Assembly: GCF_947331815.1 (NCBI RefSeq) | Contig: NZ_OX373462.1 | Span: forward strand, 1,723,376-1,787,375 | DNA: 64,000 nt | Direction of reading: 5' to 3' | DNA from: Cyanobacterium sp. uoEpiScrs1 | GTDB taxonomy: Bacteria; Cyanobacteriota; Cyanobacteriia; Cyanobacteriales; Microcystaceae | Shown here: positions 1 through 9,331 of the stretch, in pieces | Layout: each line of letters begins with the position of its first letter | Numbering within the stretch: position 1 is the stretch's first letter | Translations under genes and position numbers: made by a program | Notes under the pieces: generated by a model | The model's database searches: none | What the model was told of the DNA's origin: nothing | Seen by the model: the letters and a program-made list of their open reading frames with translations, nothing else

Positions 1-97
1 ATCAATATCCAACTTGAGCCTTGCTAAGTTATCCTGATCTGATGTGTTTACATCGTAAATGATCTTTCATATTAGAAACTAGAAATTGTTATCTATC

Positions 98-970
98 CTA
101 TTTAGCTAGAGGAAATCCTAATTCCTTTCTTTGTTGTAAGTATAATTTGGCAACTTCTCTAGCTAAATAGCGAATGCGTCCAATATAACGAGTTCTTTCA
201 GTTACTGAGATAACTCCCCGTGAGTCCAATAGATTAAAGCTATGGGAGCATTTAAGAATATAATCTAAACTCGGTGACACTAAACTTCGTTCAAGGAGTT
301 GTTTTGCTTCCTGTTCGTATAGTTCAAATAATTTGAATAATAATTCCGGATCGGAGGCTTCAAAATTGTATGTACACTGCTCTACTTCACTTTTGAGAAA
401 AATATCACCATAACTTATCTGATCGTTCCATTTAATTTTGATGATGGCTTCTACATCTTGAAGATACATGGCTAACCGTTCTAACCCATAGGTAATTTCG
501 ATAGAGACAGGACGACAATCAATCCCTCCACATTGTTGAAAATAGGTAAACTGGGTAATTTCCATACCGTCCAACCAAACTTCCCAACCCACGCCCCAGG
601 CTCCTAGAGTAGGAGACTCCCAATTATCCTCGACAAAACGAATATCATGATCTTCAGGATAAATTCCTAACTTTCTGAGGGAATCAAGATAAATTTCTTG
701 AATATTGTCGGGTGATGGTTTAATAATTACTTGATATTGAAAATAGTGCTGAAAACGATTAGGATTTTCTCCATAGCGTCCATCTGTAGGTCGACGACAA
801 GGTTCTACATAGGCTACTGCCCAAGGTTCTGGTCCTATTGTCCGTAAGAAAGTATAAGGACTCATAGTTCCTGCTCCTTTCTCTGTGTCGTAGGGTTGAG
901 TTATCAAGCATCCGTAATCGCCCCAAAACTCGTGTAATTTAGTAATGATTTTTTGAAAGTTAATCGACAC
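98..970 (-). CDS. glyQ: Glycyl-tRNA synthetase alpha subunit
   Basis: This is the alpha chain of the bacterial alpha2beta2 glycyl-tRNA synthetase, which charges tRNA-Gly in the cytoplasm. The 290 residues match the usual GlyQ length. Family hallmarks are the [12 protein letters not shown] block near residue 25, GPEPW and [17 protein letters not shown] near 46-72, and [15 protein letters not shown] in the middle. The start is GTG at 970: an in-frame stop lies two codons upstream, a GAGG-type ribosome site lies about 8 nt upstream, and the next ATG would remove the conserved N-terminus. The beta subunit glyS is not adjacent; in cyanobacteria glyQ and glyS are commonly separate. Identification is secure. 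Confidence 0.97.
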   Translation of the reverse strand: MSINFQKIITKLHEFWGDYGCLITQPYDTEKGAGTMSPYTFLRTIGPEPWAVAYVEPCRRPTDGRYGENPNRFQHYFQYQVIIKPSPDNIQEIYLDSLRKLGIYPEDHDIRFVEDNWESPTLGAWGVGWEVWLDGMEITQFTYFQQCGGIDCRPVSIEITYGLERLAMYLQDVEAIIKIKWNDQISYGDIFLKSEVEQCTYNFEASDPELLFKLFELYEQEAKQLLERSLVSPSLDYILKCSHSFNLLDSRGVISVTERTRYIGRIRYLAREVAKLYLQQRKELGFPLAK

Positions 971-1747
971 CTAAATATCCTCGCGCCCCAAAGTAAATTT
1001 CAATAAATCGCCCAATGTCTATTCTGACATCCTAACCATTACATTTTCAAGAGCGCTCTTGAGTTATGTTAATTACTATTCGTAATAGTAAAGTACTGAA
1101 GCAAGTATGATAAACCCAAAATGGGTAATGTTTCTTCCTTTTTTGTGGGGTGGGATGTGAGGCGACTTAATTAGCATCTATTGAACCTGTTCAAGTTAAT
1201 TGTCAGTTACCTTGATAGGTTATTTATCCAACGTACTAATAAGTTACTTAAAAACTTTAATCAGTGGATATATTGCTGATTTTAATCTTTTGGTAAAAAT
1301 TTCCAGCTGATGTAATTGTTCATACATTTATCTCAATTAAATTGAAGATAAAAAATATATAAATATGAAACAAACTAATGTAAGAAAGTAAATCAATAAA
1401 TATTAAATATTATAAGGAACCATTTCCATAATTGGCTTCGAATTTAACGACAGTCTTGTTGCTTATCATTATCATATCATATTAAGAACTTGTCATAAAC
1501 AACATATTAATAAAATGGATTAAACTGATTGTTATTAGTCTCAAGATAATAACCAATATAAAATCACAGTTTAATGTTTTAAAATTAATTGATTTAAAGT
1601 ATTATATATAACTTGCTATAATTAGTAATATTTATTAAAATAAAAGCCTTTTATAAAAATCAAATTGTTGATAGTATTTAGCAATCAATACTTAGGAAAG
1701 TTGACTTATGGTGTTATTGGGAATAGGATATATTTTGATATAAAAAT
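971..1747. other. Gene-free stretch with a tldD-like relic
   Basis: About 780 nt between glyQ and the CupB-like gene. It holds a 16-nt perfect palindrome centred on AGCGCT (1047-1062), a small hairpin (1073-1091, 8-bp stem, 3-nt loop) and the tldD-like fragment listed separately. The rest is AT-rich with stops in all frames; I see nothing else. Confidence 0.7.
1144..1217 (+). pseudogene. Decayed tldD-like fragment
   Basis: Reading from about 1156 gives GCEAT-stop-LASIEPVQVNCQLP followed by two stops. The intact TldD encoded at 6764-8158 has GCGATQLASIEPVQVNCQLP at residues 91-110. By hand alignment about 48 of 58 nucleotides are identical. Most of the differences in the last 14 codons are silent third-base changes (GCA/GCT, CCT/CCA, GTT/GTC, TGT/TGC, CAG/CAA). 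A glutamine codon has become TAA, and the upstream TTTGTGGG match needs a small indel to stay in frame. This looks like the last recognisable piece of a second, long-diverged tldD-type gene. I could not extend the match further on either side. Confidence 0.65.
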
Positions 1748-2890
1748 TTAAGGTTCTAATTCTTGATTAGCTATTACTAAGCGAGAGGTTAACAGCCTAT
1801 CCATCCATGCTTCTAAATAAACTCTATTCTCTTTTTTTTGCTCAACTTTAGTTGTATTTAAGGAATGGGGTGCTAACTCTTTTATAGCAGCTGTCATTAC
1901 ACAAAACATAGATTTTTGAAAAGTATTACAAATTTTTACTAATAAGTCATCTTCTTGACGAACACTTTTTTGGTAAAATTGATAGAGGTAGTTTGGCAAG
2001 TAATGTATCATATCCTGCATAAGTAAAGTTGGTGGTATTCCTGCACATCCCACGGAGAGGGGATCTGCGTATAAAGCACCGTAAGTAAATAAACTTTGTT
2101 CTTGGGGGATTTGATAAGCTTGTGCATTGTAGGAAATAGTCCCTAAAAAGGGAGTCCCTCGAAGGAAAATGGCTTCTATGTAGGGAACTGCCGTGTCAGA
2201 TAAAAAGGTTAATCCAACAGATTTAGGAATAATATCGTAGCTCTTATTAAAGATAATTACTTGGTAAATAATCGGTTTATTAGCATTTTCAACTAACTTA
2301 TCTGAGATATGTTTAACTACTTGTGAAATTGACTTAATTTTGTCTTTATCATAGCTCTCAGAAAGAGATAAAAATATACCAGCCATGACCTGCCAAAATT
2401 GTCCAAGAGCAATATGATAGGCCATCATTCTTATCTGTTCAGGAAAAAATTGAGGGAAAACTTTATCTAGAGCTAACATTAAAAAATTATTTTTAAGCTT
2501 AGCTTGAATAATCCGTTGAACAGTCTTTTTAAACTCCAGTGTATCTAAATATCTATCTAATTCTCCTCCTCCATGCCACATCATAGATTTCATACAATAT
2601 TCAGCATACTCGAAATTAATCCGAGCATGACCCCAATGGTGAAATAATTTCTGGAACGAAATCTCACCATTAAAATACTTAAAAAAGGGAAATATAATGA
2701 AAAGTTGCTTTTCAGCAATGTAAATTAAATTACGGGAATAAATATCTAATATCATGCCATAACTCTTTAAAATACCTACCACTTCAAGGACATTGTTAGG
2801 AGAGTTTTTGATAAGCGCTTCCCCTTGTTCTAGACGATAGATATACTCAGCAAGAGGATGGAAAGAAGGTTCTAGTTGGTTAACGACCAT
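1748..2890 (-). CDS. CO2 hydration protein, ChpX/CupB-like
   Basis: Belongs to the ChpX/ChpY (CupB/CupA) family. These proteins attach to specialised NDH-1 complexes on the thylakoid membrane and convert CO2 to bicarbonate in carbon concentration. Family features are VVGILKSYG near residue 38, FFPFFKYFNGE-like text near 66-76, and HARINFEYAEYCMKSMMWHGG at 88-108; the His and Arg of that block lie in the region implicated in metal binding in this family. The 380-residue length is nearer CupB (constitutive) than the longer CupA. Neither ndhD4/ndhF4 nor ndhD3/ndhF3, the usual neighbours, is present. The frame is intact with an ATG start, so the gene is not obviously decayed. Family assignment is good; the X-versus-Y choice is moderate. 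Confidence 0.85.
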   Translation of the reverse strand: MVVNQLEPSFHPLAEYIYRLEQGEALIKNSPNNVLEVVGILKSYGMILDIYSRNLIYIAEKQLFIIFPFFKYFNGEISFQKLFHHWGHARINFEYAEYCMKSMMWHGGGELDRYLDTLEFKKTVQRIIQAKLKNNFLMLALDKVFPQFFPEQIRMMAYHIALGQFWQVMAGIFLSLSESYDKDKIKSISQVVKHISDKLVENANKPIIYQVIIFNKSYDIIPKSVGLTFLSDTAVPYIEAIFLRGTPFLGTISYNAQAYQIPQEQSLFTYGALYADPLSVGCAGIPPTLLMQDMIHYLPNYLYQFYQKSVRQEDDLLVKICNTFQKSMFCVMTAAIKELAPHSLNTTKVEQKKENRVYLEAWMDRLLTSRLVIANQELEP

Positions 2891-3041
2891 AATACACTTA
2901 TCAACTTTTTATTGAGCATTTACTTGAGTATTTAATTTAATAATCACAGAAAAGTAATTACCCTCTATAGTTATATATAAAAAAGTTCAGGTATCTCACC
3001 TTGCGTATTAATTTATCCGCATCAATGGTACATATTGTTAT

Positions 3042-3716
3042 ATGATCGGAGATGTGATTCCTAAACGATACCATCGATTAAAACAAGTTTTAGACCGACG
3101 GCAACCGGATTTGACCGTCCTGACCGAGGATGTCCATAAGCCTCATAATTTATCTGCTATTATACGCACTTGCGACGCCGTAGGGATTTTAGAAGTACAT
3201 AGTGTTAATGTTACGGCAAAATTACCCACTTTTTCTCAGGTATCTCAAGGGAGCGAAAAATGGATTTTTTTAAACACTCATCCTGATATCAAAACAGCAA
3301 TAAGTCACCTTAAAAAACGAAATTTTAAGGTCTATGCCGCTCATTTTAGTTCCAAATCCATAGACTATCGCCAGATAGACTATACTCGGCCTAGTGCCAT
3401 TGTTTTTGGATCAGAAAAATGGGGAGTTACTCAAGAAGCAGCCCAACTGGCCGATGAGCATATTATTATACCCATGTTGGGAATGGTGCAATCTTTAAAC
3501 GTGTCTGTGGCCGCTGCAGTAATTTTATTTGAAGCTCAACGTCAACGATTAGCAGCAAGAATATATGACAGTATCCGTCTAGATTCTAGAAGATATGATC
3601 AGATTTTATTTGAATGGGGTTATCCTGAGATGGCACGAGTCTGCCGCCAAGAAGGGAAATCCTATCCTACTTTGGGAGAAAATGGAGAAATTAAAGAAAA
3701 TTATCCTAAGAAATAG
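3042..3716 (+). CDS. trmH: tRNA (guanosine-18-2'-O)-methyltransferase
   Basis: SpoU/TrmH-type (SPOUT) methyltransferase that 2'-O-methylates G18 in the tRNA D-loop using S-adenosylmethionine. The trefoil-knot motifs are in order: HNLSAIIRTCDAVG near residues 35-48, VFGSEKWG near 121-128, and IPMLGMVQSLNVSVAAAV near 143-160. The length (224) fits bacterial TrmH, whose basic C-terminal helix is also present here. It is transcribed away from the CupB-like gene, and a T-rich hairpin follows about 130 nt downstream. A 60-residue frame overlapping its 3' end in another phase is a shadow. Confidence 0.93.
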   Translation: MIGDVIPKRYHRLKQVLDRRQPDLTVLTEDVHKPHNLSAIIRTCDAVGILEVHSVNVTAKLPTFSQVSQGSEKWIFLNTHPDIKTAISHLKKRNFKVYAAHFSSKSIDYRQIDYTRPSAIVFGSEKWGVTQEAAQLADEHIIIPMLGMVQSLNVSVAAAVILFEAQRQRLAARIYDSIRLDSRRYDQILFEWGYPEMARVCRQEGKSYPTLGENGEIKENYPKK

Positions 3717-4103
3717 TATATCAACGAATTCTAATTATTATTTTACCGTTAAAATAATTCTTGTTATGGATAGCTAGCAAAATTATTATCTCTAGATATA
3801 TCCTCAAAAATAAGAATACTTAAAAAACTAAATTACCTTGACATAGATAATAAAAAAATGTTCTGATTAGAGTTTAGACATTTTTTATTTCAGTAGAATA
3901 ATTAATCTTTTAAAATCTAATAATTTTCATTTTTCTACAAATAGAGTTAGAAAATTTAGTAATTTCAGAAAAAATTTTATGGTTATTGTGATGTTAATCT
4001 TAAAAAAGATTTCATTAAAATTAACTAATTATTTTTGTCGTAAATTATTCCCAGACACAAAAAATATCAACACCTCAAGAGTATAAGTATAATAACTGTT
4101 ATC
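3717..4103. other. Convergent intergenic gap
   Basis: About 390 nt between the ends of trmH and the selD fusion. Apart from the hairpin at 3849-3890 it is AT-rich and shows no reading frame I would defend. Confidence 0.7.
3849..3890 (+). terminator. Terminator hairpin after trmH
   Basis: Inverted repeat AATAAAAAAATGTTCT / AGACATTTTTTATT with one bulged base and a loop of about a dozen nt. The 3' arm supplies the T-rich tract. Because the stem is A/T-symmetric it could serve both converging genes. Confidence 0.55.
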
Positions 4104-6368
4104 TTAATTGACTATAACAAAAGGATGAGTGACATTTTCTTCTAAAACTTTGCCTATAATACAGCTATCTTTAAATCCTGATTGAATTAGATCAGATAGG
4201 CATTTATCAGCCTTATCTGAGGGGATTGAAGCAAGTAGTCCTCCGGAAGTTTGGGGATCAAACAGTAATGGAAATTTATTTTTATGCTTAGCTTCTTCTT
4301 CATTAAAAATATAACAACTTGCTTGTAAATTTTGAGGGTATAAAGAGCTAGTAGTTCCCTGTTTTGTTGTTTGTAATGCCCCTTCTAGTAATGCAATATT
4401 TTCTAAGTCTAGACTAACCGAGACTTTAGAGGCTTTAATCATTTCTACTATATGTCCTAGCAATCCAAAACCAGTTATATCTGTACATGCTGTTGCTCCA
4501 AATTTTAAGAAAATTTTTACTGCTTTTTCGTTTGAAAGTAACATAGACTCGACAGCATTATCGATCCATCGTCCTTTGACTTGATAATTCATCTCAGCTG
4601 CAAATAAAGTACCTGTCCCAATCCCTTTAGTTAAAATTAATTTATTTTCTGAACTCATACCACTTTTTTTTAGGCTACTATCTGAAGATATAAAACCATT
4701 ACATGATAATCCCAAGGCAAGTTCTGACGATTCTATCGTATGACCACCAATCAAAGAAATTTGAGATTTATTTAAAACTTTAATAATTCCAGAAAGTAAT
4801 TGATATAGAGTTTCTTCTAGTTTTTTTTCTAATCCATAAGGAAGAGTAACAACTGCTAAAACACTATGAGGAATCGCACCCATCGCAAAAATATCACTTA
4901 GACAATGATGAGCAGTAATCTGTCCAAATATAAAAGGGTCATTAATTAGTGTTGAAAAAAAATCAATAGTTTGCACTAGTAAATTTTTATTTTTTAAAAG
5001 TATTATTGCTGCATCATCAGGCTTACTTAACCCAATTAAAATATTTTCATTTTGTCTTATTTCCAAACGAGCTAAAACTTTTTCTAAAATAGAATTTCCT
5101 ACTTTTGATCCACATCCAGAACAAGGGCTAAAACTACTTCTTGTTGAGTCTATTTTATTAAAAGGAATAACTTGATTATTATTCTGTAAAGAATATTGTT
5201 GAAACTGTCGTATAAATCGCTGATCAATATAATTTTTCCAATGCCATAAAATAGGAGATTCCCATCCTAAATAACCCCAAGAGGCGATCGCTCTTTTATT
5301 TCCCATTCCAATTAGACTTAAAAAATGTTTTTGAGGTCTATAAGATATTAAAGGTTTTCTTAAAATAGCTTTCTGTAAGTTTGTAAATAAAGGTTTTCCT
5401 TGTCGAACGGCAAAAACCCCCGCTTTGGGATAAGAGGTATCTTGAATTGTAGCAATATCACCAGCTGCAAATATATTGGTGTGGGAAACGGATTGTAAGT
5501 TCTTATTAACTAAGATAAATCCTCTATCATCAGTTTTTAATCCACAATTTTTAACCCAACTAGGTGCTGATGCCTGAGTTACACAGAAGATAAAATCACA
5601 GTCAACAGTTAAACCTTTATTACAATGAACTTTATAATTATTAGAATTGTCGGATGTTACTTCTACTACCTTCTCATTAAGAAATAATTTTATTTTTCTT
5701 TTTTGTAAAATAGTTTTTGATCTCTGACTAACCCAATAATTATGATTAATCAGTAAAGTTTCTCCTTGATGAAATAGATTAATTCTTATTTTAGATAAAG
5801 GTTGATTGAATTTTTGTAAAATTTTAGTTAAACGACTGTGTATATTCAAAGCTAACTCAACGCCTCCTGCACCACCACCAATAATACCGATAGAATATTG
5901 TTTGTGAGGCTCGCTGGTAACCATTTTAACTAATTTATTCCAAACTATTAAAAACTTTTGAACAGGTTTAACAGCAATTACATGTTGAGAAGCACCAGGA
6001 ATATTAACTGTTTTTGGGGTACTTCCAATATCGATAGATAAGTAGTCAAAATCTACTGGTGGATGATTAGCACAAATTACTTTATTATTAACTAAATCTA
6101 AATTGATTGCTTTATCAAGATAAAATTGAGCTCGAGAAAACCGAGCAAGACAACGCAGATCAATATGAGTTTCATCAAAACTGTAAAAGCCAGCTATATG
6201 ACCTGGTAACATTCCTGAATAGGGGGCATGAGAGGTATCTGAAATTAAAGTGAGTCGTACTCCAGGAATTGGTTTCATTCCCCATAATTTTAATGTTATT
6301 GCATGACTGTGCCCCCCCCCAATTAGGACTAAATCATGAGTAATTGGGATTGGTTTTGATTGCATCAT
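4104..6368 (-). CDS. selD: NADH dehydrogenase-like / selenide, water dikinase fusion
   Basis: Two-domain protein of 754 residues. Residues 1 to about 390 form a pyridine-nucleotide-disulfide oxidoreductase fold (NDH-2/sulfide-quinone reductase type), with dinucleotide-binding motifs LVLIGGGH at 13-20 and IGIIGGGAGG at 160-169 and the FAD-binding FAAGD at 300-304. Residues from about 410 form SelD, which makes selenophosphate from selenide and ATP. Cys419 and Lys422 in SGCGSK occupy the positions of the catalytic Cys/Lys pair of E. coli SelD, so this is the cysteine form. The same fusion is common in cyanobacteria. Selenophosphate would serve 2-selenouridine in tRNA if a SelU/MnmH partner exists; no selA, selB or selU is in the window. 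A HIP1 octamer (5284-5291) lies inside it. Start is ATG, with a second ATG following directly. Confidence 0.92.
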   Translation of the reverse strand: MMQSKPIPITHDLVLIGGGHSHAITLKLWGMKPIPGVRLTLISDTSHAPYSGMLPGHIAGFYSFDETHIDLRCLARFSRAQFYLDKAINLDLVNNKVICANHPPVDFDYLSIDIGSTPKTVNIPGASQHVIAVKPVQKFLIVWNKLVKMVTSEPHKQYSIGIIGGGAGGVELALNIHSRLTKILQKFNQPLSKIRINLFHQGETLLINHNYWVSQRSKTILQKRKIKLFLNEKVVEVTSDNSNNYKVHCNKGLTVDCDFIFCVTQASAPSWVKNCGLKTDDRGFILVNKNLQSVSHTNIFAAGDIATIQDTSYPKAGVFAVRQGKPLFTNLQKAILRKPLISYRPQKHFLSLIGMGNKRAIASWGYLGWESPILWHWKNYIDQRFIRQFQQYSLQNNNQVIPFNKIDSTRSSFSPCSGCGSKVGNSILEKVLARLEIRQNENILIGLSKPDDAAIILLKNKNLLVQTIDFFSTLINDPFIFGQITAHHCLSDIFAMGAIPHSVLAVVTLPYGLEKKLEETLYQLLSGIIKVLNKSQISLIGGHTIESSELALGLSCNGFISSDSSLKKSGMSSENKLILTKGIGTGTLFAAEMNYQVKGRWIDNAVESMLLSNEKAVKIFLKFGATACTDITGFGLLGHIVEMIKASKVSVSLDLENIALLEGALQTTKQGTTSSLYPQNLQASCYIFNEEEAKHKNKFPLLFDPQTSGGLLASIPSDKADKCLSDLIQSGFKDSCIIGKVLEENVTHPFVIVN
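5284..5291. repeat. HIP1 octamer GCGATCGC
   Basis: Perfect copy of the cyanobacterial HIP1 palindrome, inside the selD fusion. I found only one other perfect copy, in gatA. Confidence 0.8.
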
Positions 6369-6763
6369 TCTGTTTTGGATAAAAACTAATTTATATAAAA
6401 ATTTTGGTAACTATATCTATCTAACTTATCTTATTTTTTCTCTAAAAGAGAATATCTAGTATGTGTTAGAGGATAAGTAGGCTAACTTAAACATATATAG
6501 GTTAGAAGATTTGCTAAAAAGAGAAACTAATACATATCACTGTAATATAACAAGGAATAGTATTTCATTTCTATCCTTATAATTTAAATTATTGTTAAAC
6601 TATTAATTAGTCTGTAAGTCTACATTTTTTATTATTATAAAATAATTCTAAAAAAACTAAAGTTTAATGATATTGTAAGTTAACACTTATAAAAAAGCGG
6701 AGCTATAGTATATATATTTTAAATTACAATAAACATGATTTAGAATTAACTACAGCTTCTCCT
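6369..6763. other. Divergent intergenic gap, selD/tldD
   Basis: About 395 nt that must hold the promoters of two divergent genes. No Shine-Dalgarno-like run precedes the tldD ATG. I see TATA-like boxes near 6705-6720 but no pair I would call a promoter. Confidence 0.6.
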
Positions 6764-8158
6764 ATGACTGAGATTGCCACTTACAAAAATCTACTAACAG
6801 AAATTATCTACCGTTACCGCAATTGCGTTGATTTTTTAGCAATTCGAGTTGAATACTCCGAAGAGACGAATATTACATTGCGAGGGCATAAAATAGATAC
6901 TCTGAGTGAAGGTATTATCAGTGGAGGTCAAGTCAGAGCTTGTTACAGAGGGGGATGGGGTTTCGCTACTTTTAATGAATTATCAACTCTAAGCCAGCAA
7001 GTAGAAGAGGTGGTCACCTTAGCACGTTTTGTGGGCTGTGGAGCAACTCAGTTAGCTTCTATTGAACCAGTCCAAGTTAATTGCCAATTACCTTTAACCG
7101 GCACTGACCCTCGTCAGGTCCCTTTAGTACAAAAAAAAGTTCTGTGTGATCATTACAATACCATCCTCCTTAGTTTGAGTGACAAAATTACGACCACCTC
7201 AGTTCGCTATAAGGACAATACCCAACATATTCTCCTAGCTACTTCTGAAGGAACATTAATTGAACAGTCTTGGGCAGATTTAGAAATGCGGTTTTCAGCA
7301 ACGGCTAGAAATGGTGAAATCTTACAAACAGGACGGGAGACTATAGGGTCCCGTCAGGGATATGAAGATTTGATAGGCTTAGAAAAACAGATAGAGGGAG
7401 CAGCTCAACGTGCATTAAATGCTTTAGTTTTGCCCTCTGTGAAAGGAAATAACTATACAGTTGTGATAGACCCAGTTCTTACAGGTTTGTTTGTTCATGA
7501 GGCATTTGGCCACCTTTCTGAGGCAGACATGTTATACGACAATCCCAAGCTCTTAGAGTTAATGAGTATGGGTAGACAATTTGGACCTGAAATTTTACAA
7601 ATTTTTGATGGGGCTGCGCCTCAAGGACACAGGGGGAGTTATTTCTATGATGATGAAGGAGTTCCCTCAACTAGCACTCAATTAATTCACAATGGGGTTT
7701 TAGTAGGACGATTACACTCACGGGAAACTGCTGGAAAATTAAATGAACGGCCTACTGGAAATGCTCGTTGTTTGAACTATCGTTATCCTCCTTTAGTACG
7801 AATGACAAATACTTGGATCGAACGAGGAGAAACTCCGGTAGAAGATTTATTTATGGATATTCGAGAGGGAATTTATGCCAAAAATTGGTTAGGGGGAATG
7901 ACAAATGGAGAAATGTTTACTTTTAGTGCAGGGGAAGCTTGGATGATCCGGAATGGAAAGCTGGCTGAACCTATCAGAGATGTAACTTTATCAGGGAATG
8001 TATTCAAAACATTAAGTAGTATCGAAGCGATCGGGGATGATTTTTATTGGGATGAATCAGGAGGTTGTGGGAAAGGAGGACAAAGTGGGCTAGCTGTTGG
8101 TTGTGGTGGACCAAGTCTACGGATTAAAGAAGTTATGGTAGGGGGAGAAATAACTTGA
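6764..8158 (+). CDS. tldD: TldD metalloprotease subunit
   Basis: TldD is the catalytic partner of the TldD/TldE heterodimeric zinc peptidase that degrades or trims unfolded and modified peptides in the cytoplasm. The zinc motif HEAFGH (HExxxH) is at residues 245-250. The Gly-rich C-terminal end GGCGKGGQSGLAVGCGGPSL is typical. Length 464 is normal. The partner tldE/pmbA, which often follows tldD in bacteria, is not here; downstream lies over 1 kb of gene-free DNA. A mutated fragment resembling residues 89-110 of this protein is found at about 1144-1217. Confidence 0.94.
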   Translation: MTEIATYKNLLTEIIYRYRNCVDFLAIRVEYSEETNITLRGHKIDTLSEGIISGGQVRACYRGGWGFATFNELSTLSQQVEEVVTLARFVGCGATQLASIEPVQVNCQLPLTGTDPRQVPLVQKKVLCDHYNTILLSLSDKITTTSVRYKDNTQHILLATSEGTLIEQSWADLEMRFSATARNGEILQTGRETIGSRQGYEDLIGLEKQIEGAAQRALNALVLPSVKGNNYTVVIDPVLTGLFVHEAFGHLSEADMLYDNPKLLELMSMGRQFGPEILQIFDGAAPQGHRGSYFYDDEGVPSTSTQLIHNGVLVGRLHSRETAGKLNERPTGNARCLNYRYPPLVRMTNTWIERGETPVEDLFMDIREGIYAKNWLGGMTNGEMFTFSAGEAWMIRNGKLAEPIRDVTLSGNVFKTLSSIEAIGDDFYWDESGGCGKGGQSGLAVGCGGPSLRIKEVMVGGEIT

Positions 8159-9084
8159 TATTTATCATATTAATTCATCTAAGACTATAATGTCTTGAAA
8201 ATATTCCACAGAGATAATTTAAACATGTGTTATTGTCAAATGGTTTTATAGCTAATTCTATGTGGGGTATTAGCATTTTATTCGTTTATTTTTTCAATGA
8301 AGATTAATTACTATAAGTTTTATTTGTGCTTTCTAGTATGATTTTCATAAATTATTAACTATTATCAGTATACTACTAGCAAGAGTCTAAATTTTAATTG
8401 ATAATAATCTAACAAATCAAACTCAAGAAAAAATAATAATTGGATATATATTCTATAGACAAAGTAATTATATAAGTATGGACCTATGATTTCTATATAT
8501 TTGTTCAAAAAATATGTTGTATAGATAATTTCCAAATTTTAAATATGAAATTTTTGGATAATAAATACATCAAATACATTGCTTGTTTTTACCAAAATAA
8601 GCAATGTGGATAAAGCCAATACAAAAATTTAATAGCTATCTATTATTTTAATCTGAAACTAAGGCAAGCAATAATTTAAAATTTCAAAAGAATATAGTTT
8701 CATATTTTTTTAAAATTTTATAAAGATTATGATAGTTAATCAACTATCATATGTTCGCTCTGGTAAAAGACTTATATTTTAAGATTATTCATTATTAAAT
8801 GAGAAGTAATCAATATGCTGTAAAAACTAAGGCAGCAGTAGATATCCTCTAAGTAAATAAAGTTTCTCTAAGTGGGGTCTTGAAGAGCTTAAAAATTAAT
8901 TATGTATACAAAGTTATGTCGTTGTTAAACAAAAGTAAGTATATCTAATTTAAAATGCTAAAATAACAGCCAGGTAGAAAATTTTAAGTCGTAGTATAAA
9001 AAAGATAGCAATTAGTTTTTTTAGATAATTGAAAGGCGAAGTGTATCATACTACAATTCAAAATAAAAAATTAAGAAAGAAAGA

Positions 9085-9114
9085 AAACAGAATTCTCCAT
9101 AGAGAATTCTGTTT
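9085..9114. repeat. Perfect 13-bp hairpin, 4-nt loop
   Basis: AAACAGAATTCTC (9085-9097) pairs exactly with GAGAATTCTGTTT (9102-9114). It lies 926 nt after tldD and 217 nt before gatA, and no T-run follows. It may be a terminator left from a lost gene. Confidence 0.6.
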
Positions 9115-9155
9115 GCCATAAACTAGTCTGAGTCGTGTTACCTTAAAATACCATT

Positions 9156-9164
9156 TGTTATAAT
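9156..9164 (+). promoter_or_regulatory. Extended -10 box, candidate gatA promoter
   Basis: TGTTATAAT is a perfect extended -10 element 167 nt upstream of the gatA ATG. No convincing -35 hexamer lies 17 nt before it. The assignment to gatA rests on position only. Confidence 0.35.
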
Positions 9165-9331
9165 ATAAACTTAGCTAGACTTATTGAATAATCTAGACTT
9201 ATCATTAATCTATTCTTTTAAATATAAATTGTTAATGACTCACTCTCTAAAAGGTGATAGCATAAGATGCTATCATCATCTGGACTATGGGAGTGTTTAG
9301 TTATCCCATCCAAAGCACACAGGTTATATCT

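Larger units (their letters stand above)
8159..9331. other. Gene-free stretch, tldD to gatA
   Basis: About 1.17 kb of AT-rich DNA. It contains a strong hairpin (9085-9114) and an extended -10 box (9156-9164). Around 8825-8890 a short GC-richer patch reads TKAAVDIL-stop-VNKVSLSGVLKSL on the plus strand. It may be a gene relic but is too short to name. Confidence 0.55.

Noticed and set aside
9287..9331. 15-codon N-terminal extension of gatA
   Set aside because: Not part of the family; placing the start at 9332 puts the catalytic Lys and Ser residues at the expected spacing and gives the standard MASIRELH start.
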